Assembly (NCBI GenBank): GCA_900618425.1
Contig: UZAN01039806.1
Location: 32,136-96,135, forward strand
Source of the DNA: Echinostoma caproni
Lineage: Eukaryota > Platyhelminthes > Trematoda > Plagiorchiida > Echinostomatidae
Direction: 5' to 3'
Length of the DNA stretch: 64,000 bases
Part shown: positions 1 to 10,869 of the stretch, in pieces
How positions within the stretch are numbered: position 1 is the first letter of the stretch
How the letters are laid out: each line of letters opens with the position of its first letter
The notes under the pieces: model-generated
Told to the model about the DNA's origin: nothing
Database searches by the model: none
The model's input: only the letters and a program-made list of their open reading frames with translations
Program-made: the position numbers and the translations under genes

Positions 1-3000
1 GTGTTGCGATGTTCCGTCTGCTGTGCACAGACGAAGGTCACTGGGCAGTCAAAGTCTCGGAGCGGTCAGCAAAGCATCAAATTTCGTGTGTGCTAGTTGG
101 ACAAGCCTCACAATGCTCATCGAAGTTCCGTCCGATCGATCTCTCATTCATTCTTAGCAGTTGTCTCACCCGCATTGAGATACAAGGAACGAATCCTTCT
201 GTGCTGGCGTAGGGTGGCCAAGGAATGAAACCGAATACGGCTTTTCCTACCCGAGGAACATAGATAGCAGAAACAGGAGTCACTCAGAATCTTTCTCGTT
301 TTGAAGTTGAAGGTATTGAAATAAATTGAAATATAATCTATGATATTTTCCACTTAGCACTACTAATGCTAACAAAAAACCATTAGGCGTATTAAATTTC
401 CCGAACGTGGGATCCTCCTCCGCAGCAATTGTGGTTCGATCTGTAGGATACCAGTATCTAAGTTTACTGGAGAATCTAATAGCCGCAGCGAAATATTGTG
501 GGGCATATTTTGCAAAGCGGGGAGTAGATGAAATCCACGTACATCGTCCATCTTATGTACACAATGATGATAGTGGTAAACATATCACTCTCATCTACAA
601 TCAGAAAAACGAAAGCTTCGATATCATGGCAACTATCATCGAATTGACAACTATCGACCTTCAGAAGTGAACACACGCTACTATCTTCATTTGTTACCCA
701 CGTCAATCAGACGAATAGTATTTGTGGCAAACTCTCCCTGTGACACGCTTGCTATTTTATTAAATGGGCTCTTGGTGGATCGGTTTACAGCAACTTTCTT
801 CTATGGGGTTCTTGATCCTTAGTAAACGTTTGCTAGAATGACCCTTTAGGTTGCATTCCCTTTGATATTGATGGGGTCGCTCTGTATATACATACATGAA
901 GAGATGAAGGGAAGTATACATAAGTATGTAAGTATATGTTTAGAAGGGTGTATGGCACGAACTAACCGATTTCATATTGGTCGCAAAATTTGGGGGCATC
1001 AAGCACCACAACTATTTCTTTTGAGCTACAGTATACCTCTCAGTTCGTAGGGATGGGCATTAGATTCAGGCTTCACAACTGAAAAAAATGAACAGTGAAT
1101 AGGAGCCTAATTTCAAAACTCCACGTCAAAAGCGTTTGCATCGCTGCCCAGTTTGCATTCTTCGCGTGTCCTTATTACTGTGGCTTCGAGAACCCTACTA
1201 TTGCAGATTCATGTTTCGATTCATACAACTAATTTATGTTCTATGCTGCCCAATGGTCTAATGTGAAATTGGTGACATGACCATTGAGAAAGATTGCCTC
1301 AAACTGAAGAACCGATTTCATGCATATATGTAGTTTTAACAAAGCATATTTCCTACATCTGTTGGACAATATACGAGATATGTTTACGATTTTTCTACAA
1401 CCTGAATAAGTTTGCATGATTACCTTTGCATAAGAGCTAAAATACCTACATTTCATTACATGTGATTCAGGTGGATCGGTAGATTAAACTAATTAATGTT
1501 TCGTTTTACAAACATTTAAACCAAATGTATGCTTCAATAGGAAGTGTTTGCATGGGAACCAGAATGGCGTCAGTACTGTTCAGTTTTTCAAACAAGTACC
1601 GTGATTGCATCCGCCGACCTGATTCAATTCTGATACAGAAATATTCCGGAAATTAATTTTTTACTTCCGGTAGCCTTAATACGGGTATGGACGTATGCAT
1701 CATGTCATAGCGTGATGTGTGAACTTCGTTAGATCTGATCACTAGTTGAGACGATAAAAACAGCGTTGCAGTTTCGTGGGTCTCTGTAAAGTACCAATCC
1801 ATGAGACGCTGGCACACAGACTAGCTTACTTATGATGACAATCACGCATTACTCGCTGCTCTTCATAAACCAGTTGTAATTCCTGATGCTACATCATTTT
1901 TGACATACTTAATGTAGTTCATCACACATTTTTAAACTGATGGGAGACCACGATTCATGTAGAGTCACGTGTGAAAACTTGATCGACTAGTTTCACTGTA
2001 CCCGGTAATAGTCAGAGCACACAATACTGCAGATTATATCCTAATACAGAAATCATGTAAAAACCTAAACTGTGATTTTTCCCGTTCAAAAAATAACGCT
2101 ACAATCTATGGAGGGACAAAAAACTATTCACGCTTCGCCACCCTTCAGTACGTCTCCTGTGACATCATTCCTGGGGCGAGCAACGGATAATGCAAATCGG
2201 TTGAATTTAATTCGTCAGACTCACAAAAAATGCGGGATCGGGAAAGATGATTAGGCTTGTGCAGTATCCTCACACTCTGCCATCTGACACAGTTTCGTTG
2301 ATAAAAGTTGAATATACAACAAGCATTGTATTATGGTCCAAGTGGTCAGCGATGCGACGCTTTTCAACTGCGCCAGTATTCGTTTAGCTAAAGTTCTTTG
2401 ATCTAAGTCACAGAACAACCTGTTAGCTGAGATCTTCAGTGCCCCGTTATGGTGAAAGAGGGTTGTGTAGTGCTGTTTTCCCAGTAACCGTATACCAAAA
2501 CATTTTAATGTCAGAACGTTCTCTGTAATTCGTGAAAGCAAATGATGTAATGGAAATCCAAATCCACTCGTTTTCGGTTATAGGGAGCAGTAGGCTCTTA
2601 GATGAAAATTAACTAAATTCCGAATTTCATTTTTTGTGATGGTTATAGATTATCACCGCCAATGAGACCGTATAAGACTGTCACGCTGTGGTGCTTTCTT
2701 CACCTTCACATTCAGGATTTTGTGCTCTTTACATGACGAAAGGAGCATATACTTCCTGGTCAATGGGCGTTGTTCGCTTGGAGCTGCTAGTTATTCAATT
2801 AGCTGTCAGCCTGAATGAATATCTCGCCTCCTACTGTGTTGTCTGGGCACTTGAATGAACTGGATCATTCAGCTTGCACATAACACAATAACAGCTTCAT
2901 CGAAGCATGTGCTGGTTCGTCGACGAATCGCCGACCGTTCATGTTGACGCACATGTGACTGTGAAATTTACATAATTATCACGGACGAGCACACAATGAC

Positions 3001-3735
3001 GTATGAAACCGGCATAAAAGCAGCTGCACGTAAAAGCGTATATGCAAGAGTGCGTGAGTTTGTTTTTTTCGTGGCGGGTGCTACAGTATGTATTGAGATT
3101 TTGATGGCAGATGTGTTTTTTGCCAAAATACATCGTTCAGCATTTGGTACTAGCAAATCACAAATATACTCTTTCTGATCTCCAATTAACAACCCGGTAT
3201 GCTTGACTGATTTCATAATTATTTATATACTTTGGTCCGTGACATGATGTGGAGTTTATAAAAATGAATACGATTCCTTACATGATTGAGCCCTGTTTAG
3301 ATATTTCGAATAATTTCTTTTGGAAAATAGATGCGTGTACCGTCATCAGGCTTCCAGCAGTTTGAGTACTACTTGTGAATCCCTGAACTGACCTATCAGC
3401 CGTGATTACACCTTTTTTCATCAAGCTTTGACCAAAACCCGAAGTCCTTTAGCCTCAACGAACACAATTTAGTCACTTGAGATTTTTACTCCTAAGAGTA
3501 TCGAATGTGATACAGGAACACTGAAGCTGGACGAGATGTGTCAAATGATTTGACGATACGGACACATCGTTTCAACCTCCAATCCTCATGTGTGTTAGCA
3601 TGCAACCATCACACCTTATTTCTTATTGGAGCTTTGCAGCATCACAATTTATAGAAAATAGTTTTTTTCAACATTCGTTAACTTCAGAATATTCCGATAC
3701 TTTTTGATCTGACTCGCCCACTGCGTCGTGGCTAA
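1..3735. other. AT-rich non-coding stretch
   Basis: No reading frame longer than about 95 codons, no recognisable domain and no clear repeat family is visible on either strand. Short open frames here have unremarkable, low-complexity translations and no convincing splice sites. Best read as intergenic or intronic DNA. Confidence 0.6.
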
Positions 3736-3756
3736 TTAATGTGCGTTTAGGATAAG

Positions 3757-3882
3757 GATTGCGGGTTTTGGCTAGAGGAATGTGGGTTGTGGCTAAAGCA
3801 TTTCGAGTTTTGGCTAGAGCATTTCGGGTTTTGTCTAAAGGATTACAGATCAAGGCTAAATGATTGCGGGTTTTTGCTAAAG
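3757..3882. repeat. 21-bp minisatellite, six units
   Basis: Six consecutive 21-bp units start at 3757, 3778, 3799, 3820, 3841 and 3862. Each follows the pattern GATTGCGGG then TTTTGGCTAAAG with substitutions but no length changes. A weaker unit may precede at about 3736. Because 21 is a multiple of three, the minus strand reads through as a degenerate heptapeptide repeat (LAKTRNA and variants LATTHIP, LDKTRNA) inside a 61-codon frame. Units 5 and 3 are the most diverged. It may be a simple minisatellite; coding use is unproven. Confidence 0.85.
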
Positions 3883-4735
3883 CTTAATGGGAAGAGATGT
3901 AGTTAAATGCGGCAGCTAGGTCTGATGACTGTATAATAAAATTTCTAATGTGAAAATATATTCCGAAGATTTATTGGATTGACACCGAGCCTGGCGATCC
4001 CTTAATACGTCTTTTAACTGTCTGCAGTACGTATCGGTTAACACCGGTACTGTAGTGAAGAGTTGGTTACTTGCATGGTAAGTCCACACTATTCTTTATA
4101 AGATTGTATATATGTTAATGGTTCCGGCCGTTCGGAGTATCTACAGTGTGAATCATCAAAAGCAAGCGTTCCCCTCTCCCCGACTTGAATCCTCTTATTG
4201 ATGGGATTTTATCATTCAAAACACCACTCATATTTTCCAGAATTCTAGAATAGAAATGTTAGGAATAGCTCACATTTATTTACAGGAGCCAACTAATTCT
4301 AAAAGTAAAAATTAAAAATCGGTTAGAATAAACATGTGTTTTGGCTGTTTAAGATAAAGAGCAGAATAAATACAACAGTTTTGTAGACGTTCTTCTTGAG
4401 CATAAACATTTCATCCTGTCGGTTCTTCTGATTTTACTGATCCACTAAACAAGGACAGTAATCCTTTTGATGAATAAAGTAAGGCAATGGTTGGTTTTGG
4501 GTTCATCTATATTCAAAAAAACAGCAGGTATTGGAGTGTAAGTAAATCTCTGATAACAATAAGAGGTTGAACTGAATTCAAAAATCACAATGAAGGTAGG
4601 ACGTAAATCCCCGTTTTATTGTTAACCCCTATGCTCCACCCAGTGGATACGGAATTTCGATTGAAAAGGCTTCGATTGATTTGACTGACTATCAATCCGT
4701 CTTTCTTTCACAAACAATCCTCAGTTCATCAATTC
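3883..4735. other. AT-rich non-coding stretch
   Basis: Nothing recognisable: no coding frame, no repeat related to others in the window. Ends where the minus-strand tRNA-like SINE begins. Confidence 0.5.
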
Positions 4736-4740
4736 AACCG

Positions 4741-4878
4741 TACACTCGGAAACATTAGACTCGAATTTGGCTCATTTGGCTCATCAGTAGTGTAAACCCA
4801 CCGTCCTGTCCGGGATTTGAACTGCGGACTCATCGCATGGAAGGCGTATGTATTACTACTGTGTCAACCAGCTCACAC
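4741..4878 (-). mobile_element. tRNA-like SINE with hammerhead-like 3' part
   Basis: Read on the minus strand from 4878 downwards, the sequence starts GAGCTGGTTGACACAGTAG (A-box-like). It continues through GCAGTTCAAATCCCGG (B-box-like) and ends in a segment with TACACT, then CTGATGA, and about 34 nt later AGTGTA. The two hexamers pair perfectly as a stem I, and CTGATGA is the universal first core strand of hammerhead ribozymes. The second core strand (GAAA) is replaced by GAGTC, so this copy is degenerate. The order of tRNA-like promoter then hammerhead matches what is known for the schistosome Sm-alpha SINE; family membership is inferred. Confidence 0.5.
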
Positions 4879-7800
4879 TATGGCCGAACCGAATTGACAA
4901 TTCATGTTTTATCAGGTGTCGTCTACGGCAATATTCAGTCCATTTGGCCAGACAGCAAAGAAGGCTTTTGTGCTGTTGTACGGGAAGTGACCTGCTACTT
5001 TTATATAATGTATTAGCTCCTTATCACTGTTCGCCGCTCACAATATTGAAAAACCAGTGGGCTATTATTTATTATATACTTGTGCTATTTCCTTTATCTT
5101 CATGGCGGCATTTTATAGAATATAAAATTAAACTGAATATTTTGGGAGAGAAACTGAGGACATGATGAGGTTGGAACTCAAAATGCTTGAGAGGTCTGAT
5201 CAGGGCTAGTACCTAAAATTGTCATTTTATGTACAAAACCTGATGGAAGAAAATACCAAGACAACCAATTCAAGAAACTGCTTCACTAATCGAAAGCTCT
5301 TCGTATTAGTCAAGGTGAAGCACGACAAGAAGTCCTCTGCTTGACTCGAGCTTATATGATGTAATTACTATTAATAAAACTACAATTTGTTCTCATGCGT
5401 TGATTGAAGTGAATCTAGTTTTATTCGTTTTCACAGTATTCCCCTTAAAGATTCATGCATCTCCTAATGGGTTCATCTTAGTTAAATAACCGATGTATTG
5501 GAAACGGAATCGTGATATATCTAAGCGTTTTATTTGCATACCGTTTCTATTGCTGTATGCATAGAAATAGCCCATAATGGCTGGTCTCAGACTCAGGAGT
5601 TTTTACTTAAATACATTCATGCAATGCCAATGGTTAGTGGAAACTTCTTTTATGCATCAACTACCGGGAAGTGGGGAGTTAGTATTATGTGAAGCGAAAA
5701 TGAAGCACTTATCACAAATTAGTTATTTCTTAATGAGCTGGATATGCGCTGAAGTTGAAGAAGACTATGTCTGATGGGAGGGGATTAGAAGATGGGAGGT
5801 AATTGTGGGTTAGGATTTTTGCTGGAAGAAGAGTAGTGAGCCAATATCTGCATTTGGGTATAGTGATGTTAAAATTGTGGATGCTGATGCTCCTCATGAT
5901 TTTGAGTAGTACTAGTGGGAGACACAGAGAACTCATCTAATTGGAGAAACGATATACTCCTCTCCGATCCGATTCATTCAAAGCGTCTTCAAAAGTTTGG
6001 CTCGGCAATATGACAGTTGTTTCAGCAATTAAATTTGAACTGCATACATAACCGTCTGGTTATTCTTTCATCCTGCAGAATAGAAACGTGCGGATGTTGT
6101 TCTGCATTCGATTTGAAAGATCTGGATTCACTGTGTTGTAACTAGAGTGTTCTAATGAATGCAGCTGCTTTCGGGTTGAATCTCATACCGGTGAAAGTCG
6201 AATTACCGTGCAATAGTATCCGACCCACATCTGAGATTGGTCTACTTTTGTTGGTTTTGTTCAATCTCTCTTTCTCCATCTTGCTCATATATAAATCCTA
6301 TATAATTAATTGGGACTCGAGTTAATAATTCAGTACCGAGGTTGCTTCATCCAATGTTTTGTTCTATCTTGATGAATTAAGATAATGACCTAAGTTGTGA
6401 CAATTACCATGACAATATTCAGACTGCCTTAATGTATTAATTAGTTAGTTAGTTATCAAACTTTCTATACCTACAAACCATTTCTGATAACGTCAGACAT
6501 CAGCATGGTTTTCAAATACGTGGGATCCGGATGACTGTGTGCAGTGCTTTCCCAGTAGTGAAAGATTAATCAGAACAACCCTTTTCAGTTCATCTCTGCC
6601 ACATAAATCTGCTATGGTGTTAAACTCGTATTTCTTTATCAGTTTTTTTTATCATGTGCTTTATGAAGCAAACCGTGGCGGACTGAGTGATTATTGTTCG
6701 CGGTCGTAAAAACGAAGCCCTTTTCATGCATAAGCTACTTGACGCTTCTGATGTTTTCGAATGGACGGTGGAAACCAAACCACCATGCGATACATTGGTT
6801 ACTGATTATCAAATGACTAAGCTTGTACACTTATTGATATCCATAAATTTCAACCTTTATCATTGTGTTCACTACGTAAATCATCGAAACATCTAGTATG
6901 CTCTACCTTATTTTCATTGTTTGTACGCTCCAAAACCTTTCATTTTGTTGTTTACATTAGCTGGATTTATTTTGTTAGCCGTCAGTTTTCATGGATATTG
7001 CTTACTGCGGGTTCAATGTTTTGGTGTGCATTTGACATGTTCAGGGATGTTGAATTTTTCTACTATCTTATTGATTCAACCTATTTGGTGCAAACGAGTG
7101 GGTGGAGTTTCCGGTTGGGATGACGTTATTTTTGTCCCAAAATAGAGAAAAATGAAAATATGAAATGATTCCTGGAAAACGATGTCCCAAATAAAAAAGT
7201 GCATTTGTACACAACAATTGTACATGTTTTGGGGAACCAACATTAGGTATGAAATGAGGGCAATCGCGTGATAGAATATTCTTGAATACGCATGACTGAT
7301 GAGCCGATTTGACCCCCGAGACAGATGATAAATATCTCAGGTAGTTTCTTAGCCTACTGATTTTAGTCCTGGTTAAGTATTTTAGGTATCGTTTGAATAG
7401 TAGATAGCTGTAACAAATTGAACAGGATTCACGGGGAATGACCGTCAAATCAGTGAGTAACACTGATATATTTGTGAAGCAACAATGAGAGCTAAGTTTC
7501 ATTTTTATGATCAATATGGACAGGTATTTTGATTACACAATTGACGCGATGGTGTTCATTATTTGCACGCGTAATTTAAACTGAACTCCAAAGCTCTCCC
7601 AAATGCATGACAAATGGCAGCAAACGTCTTCAAGAAACGACGGTGTCTTTTATTTTGGAGCTATTTGGTTTCTTTATGCCCAAGTGAATGTTTCCTGAAT
7701 AGTCCATTGCACTGATATGGCCTTATGGAGTAATCAATGTTTAAATTATTGTCTACAATGAGCTAATCAGTTGACTCGGAGACAGAACTGATGGTCAACA

Positions 7801-8600
7801 ACAATCCGTTACGTGCTTAATGTTCCTTCCTCTTGTTTCCACATTGAATTTGAGATTAGTGATTAAATCTTCGACACAGGTTTCGCTTCGTCCTGAAGAG
7901 ATGCTATGCAATATGAAGCACTCTGTAGATATCATCTATCGGTTTTATTAAACGAAACTCACGGGAAATTTTATTTCTAAGGTGAGACACAATTTATGTA
8001 CATATATTTTATCTTCTCCAAAACATAAGTGCTATTATTTCTGCCCTCTTGCTTTTGGGATTGTAGAATAAACGTCTCTTTTTAAAATTCATTGTTTCAC
8101 GGAAATTCTATTGTTTGAAGTATGCAGCCTTGTTTCGATTTCTCAATTTACTTCAAGTCATATGAACCTCCGGAGATGTGTGAAGTACCTTACAAAGGGA
8201 TTTAGGAAAACACGGGGCACGTTGATTATCATGCGCTTCCTTTGGAATTTTAGTCCGGAGGATCCCGCTGATGGATTGCTAAAGTTACTGAGTGAAACTG
8301 GAACTGAACGAACTCCATTTATATTCTTATTATATCTCCGTGTAAGTCTGTTGCTTTCATAATTAAGTCGAATAACCTGTGAGTGAGTTGCAATGGCTGA
8401 ATCCAATGCTCTCTTTTGATCAGGCAACCGGTTTCATGTCTGCACTTAGTGTATACAAAAACAGTGTGAGTTTGGTAGATACCAGCGCTATTCTAGTCTT
8501 TCGCAGTGTGATTGTTTCTGCGATAATTAGATATTGTAAACAACTTACACAGATTCGGAGCTGGGATGAATGATATCACTCGCACCTGCCTCTGCTCACT
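4879..8600. other. AT-rich non-coding stretch
   Basis: Several open frames of 60-150 codons occur, the longest on the minus strand at 7068-7514. Their translations are hydrophobic or low complexity, have no motif, and overlap one another. No splice-site-bounded exon or known repeat was found. Confidence 0.5.
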
Positions 8601-8607
8601 CAGATGA

Positions 8608-8645
8608 GTGTTAGCGAGGCGTGACACCTGTCGTGACGCTAACAC
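8608..8645. other. Perfect hairpin (9-bp stem)
   Basis: GTGTTAGCG at 8608-8616 is the exact reverse complement of CGCTAACAC at 8637-8645, with a 20-nt spacer. The spacer contains the internal palindrome GACA-CC-TGTC and a repeated CGTGAC/CGTGAC. The hairpin is locally more GC-rich than its surroundings. No function is assigned; a mobile-element end or a structured RNA are both possible. Confidence 0.6.
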
Positions 8646-8649
8646 TACC

Positions 8650-10185
8650 GGCTATCTAAGCAAAACGAGAAACGTCAATCAAAGTCACAGAACAATTTTG
8701 CAGCACATATTAGTGTTATTATTGGCACTTGTCAGGAAAACTCCACATTATTTATTCATCCATCCGTTCGTTAAAATGAGCAATTAAAATTAAGTATAAA
8801 TATCCATATTTCCGATGGGGTATATTGATTGTTGGATATTTATTTTCTCATCATCAACAATCAGTTCCAATGGTTTCTTACTGAGAACCCTACCGACTTG
8901 GCATTATTTTGCGAATACAGACTAGCTAAGGCATTAGTCATAGGTGCTTCCGAAACCACTGTAATATACGCAATGATTACACGACGCTTCTTTCTGAGAA
9001 CTTTGATATGACCGCCGAGCGGTATGTATTATCCATTTGGAAAATATCCAAAGTAACTTCAACTGATGTGATTTGTGTTCTTTTATTCTGCTATGGGGAA
9101 AGGTGATTGACTGCTTATTGGTGACACTATTTTTGTTTATTGAAGTCCATCTACTTTGAAGATGATTATTTTACTAATGGTTTATACTTTCTTCGTTTAA
9201 TAATATACTAGTGGAAAACGCTCTCAGTGCGTATTTGATGCCAACAACAATTGGAAGATGAATTACATGCAACTATAAGCAGGTACTTCCCTGAATGGAA
9301 ACGCCTAAAATGGACAAACATCTTTTTCGATAACCTGTCTTTTACTTACACTATTCAGTATTGTTGATTGGTCTTGAATTGTGTGACCATCCTTTCATAT
9401 TCCCTTGAAACCAGCCATATTGTTTGTTCTGTACAAACCTTGTCTTGAACCTTTTAAGTGTCATCCAAGCATTCGTGTTTCCAGCTTTCTTGATGGTGGC
9501 CTGTTTACCAGCCTGAGGTGATTCAAGAGTAGAAGCTTATGCCAAAGGACGACATATTTGAATCAACGAGGACTCTGTGAGCTGGAAGAATATTACTCGA
9601 TTCTAGTCCCCCTGGAATAGTATTCATCTTGTGTAATTCTCAAAATCTGCGTTACTCCTTGACCGGGGATATATAATGCCTGTCAGCTTATTTTCTTATT
9701 TTTACCATCCCTATTTCGGGGACCTAGCTGCAAGCAACTTAACTACTGAAAGTCAATTCAAAAGACGAGTTCTGCTACGATTTAATTCACTTGTTCTAGT
9801 ATATAAGATGATGGCGAAGTACTTCACACAAATTGATGACTCGTTTAAGATGAGATTACATATTCCGTGAACTTAAAGATTGCGAGCATGCATTGATTCA
9901 TGGTCAGCACAAAACGTTTGTTTGGTCAGACAGATTCAAACCATATTTGGATGCTTCCTTTGCCTTTCGGTAATGGAGTCTGAAGCCACTAGCGCATACC
10001 TCTATTGAAGATATTGTGACTGAAGCCCTGTTATTTTACTAGTAGAACAATTATATCTTTATCGAAAGTTGAAATTGTCATCTTTGCAGAGGAAAAGGAA
10101 CATTTACATGAGGTGGTCTCACCCAATCTACCGACTAGATGGAGTATCTATCCCAGCAGATGGAAGCATAATTCTAACTGGAGTA
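8650..10185. other. AT-rich non-coding stretch
   Basis: No supported coding region or RNA. A short ATCC run (about 8753-8763) resembles the tail repeats of LINEs, but nothing upstream of it is recognisable. Confidence 0.45.
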
Positions 10186-10189
10186 CACT

Positions 10190-10740
10190 GATCAATAAAC
10201 AGCCTCCAAAAGCCTCAGTATGTTAGGGGGTGGCCGTCTAGGGTTGCGGCTGGTCACTCTGCCCTTGCACCTCACGAAATGCTCCCATCCGACTAAGCGT
10301 CTCGAATAGCCTCTGCTGAGGAAGCCATACTCTTTGCCTTCTGGTGGCGGAGGTGTTTCCCGACCAAAGTGAGAGGACAAAACGCCGACATCCAGGTATA
10401 TAACCGGGTTGGTGGATCACTGGCAGTTCACCTAGGGGAGTTGGCCAAAAACCCTGATTCCAAACCAACCAGTAGGAGGTGCATAAACCACAACCACAGC
10501 TTTTCGGTTGTGGCAATGGTCACTGGCTCCATTGGGCACCGAGGTGTATTGGGAACCTTGGACGTTTGGCAGCATCCGAAAGGCCAATGATTCGATGAAC
10601 TGGACACCGGCTCCCAATGGGCCGCAGTTTTCACACACCACCCCTTACCTTGCGGGTCAGGCGTTGGCTAAACAAAGGCTTCGCTTGTGAATACCGCAAG
10701 AAAATTCACCTTCCTTGGCCTGGGCAGCTTGACAGTATTC
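10190..10740. repeat. GC-rich block, probable retroelement fragment
   Basis: This block of about 550 bp is clearly richer in G and C than the DNA on both sides, with sharp edges. It has overlapping open frames of 60-92 codons on both strands and several stops in each frame. No reverse transcriptase, endonuclease or zinc-knuckle motif was found. Its base composition and position just upstream of a PLE suggest the 5' part of a retroelement or another inserted repeat. It could alternatively be an unrelated host fragment. Confidence 0.4.
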
Positions 10741-10869
10741 AGCCCACAAGCCAATCATGGAACGTTTATTGTTTTTATAAAGATTACTGTATCATGATTT
10801 GCCTGGCACATAGTCTGTCCTCAGACAAGTGTGAAATAAATAATATATTAACATCATCAAACACAAGTT

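Noticed and set aside
7285..7325. Second possible hammerhead: CTGATGA followed by CGAGACAG
   Set aside because: No stem I pairing and no stem II could be formed, and there is no SINE sequence around it.
7068..7514. 148-codon minus-strand open frame
   Set aside because: Translation is Ser/Leu/Phe-rich without any motif, plus-strand frames overlap it, and no splice site or start context supports it.
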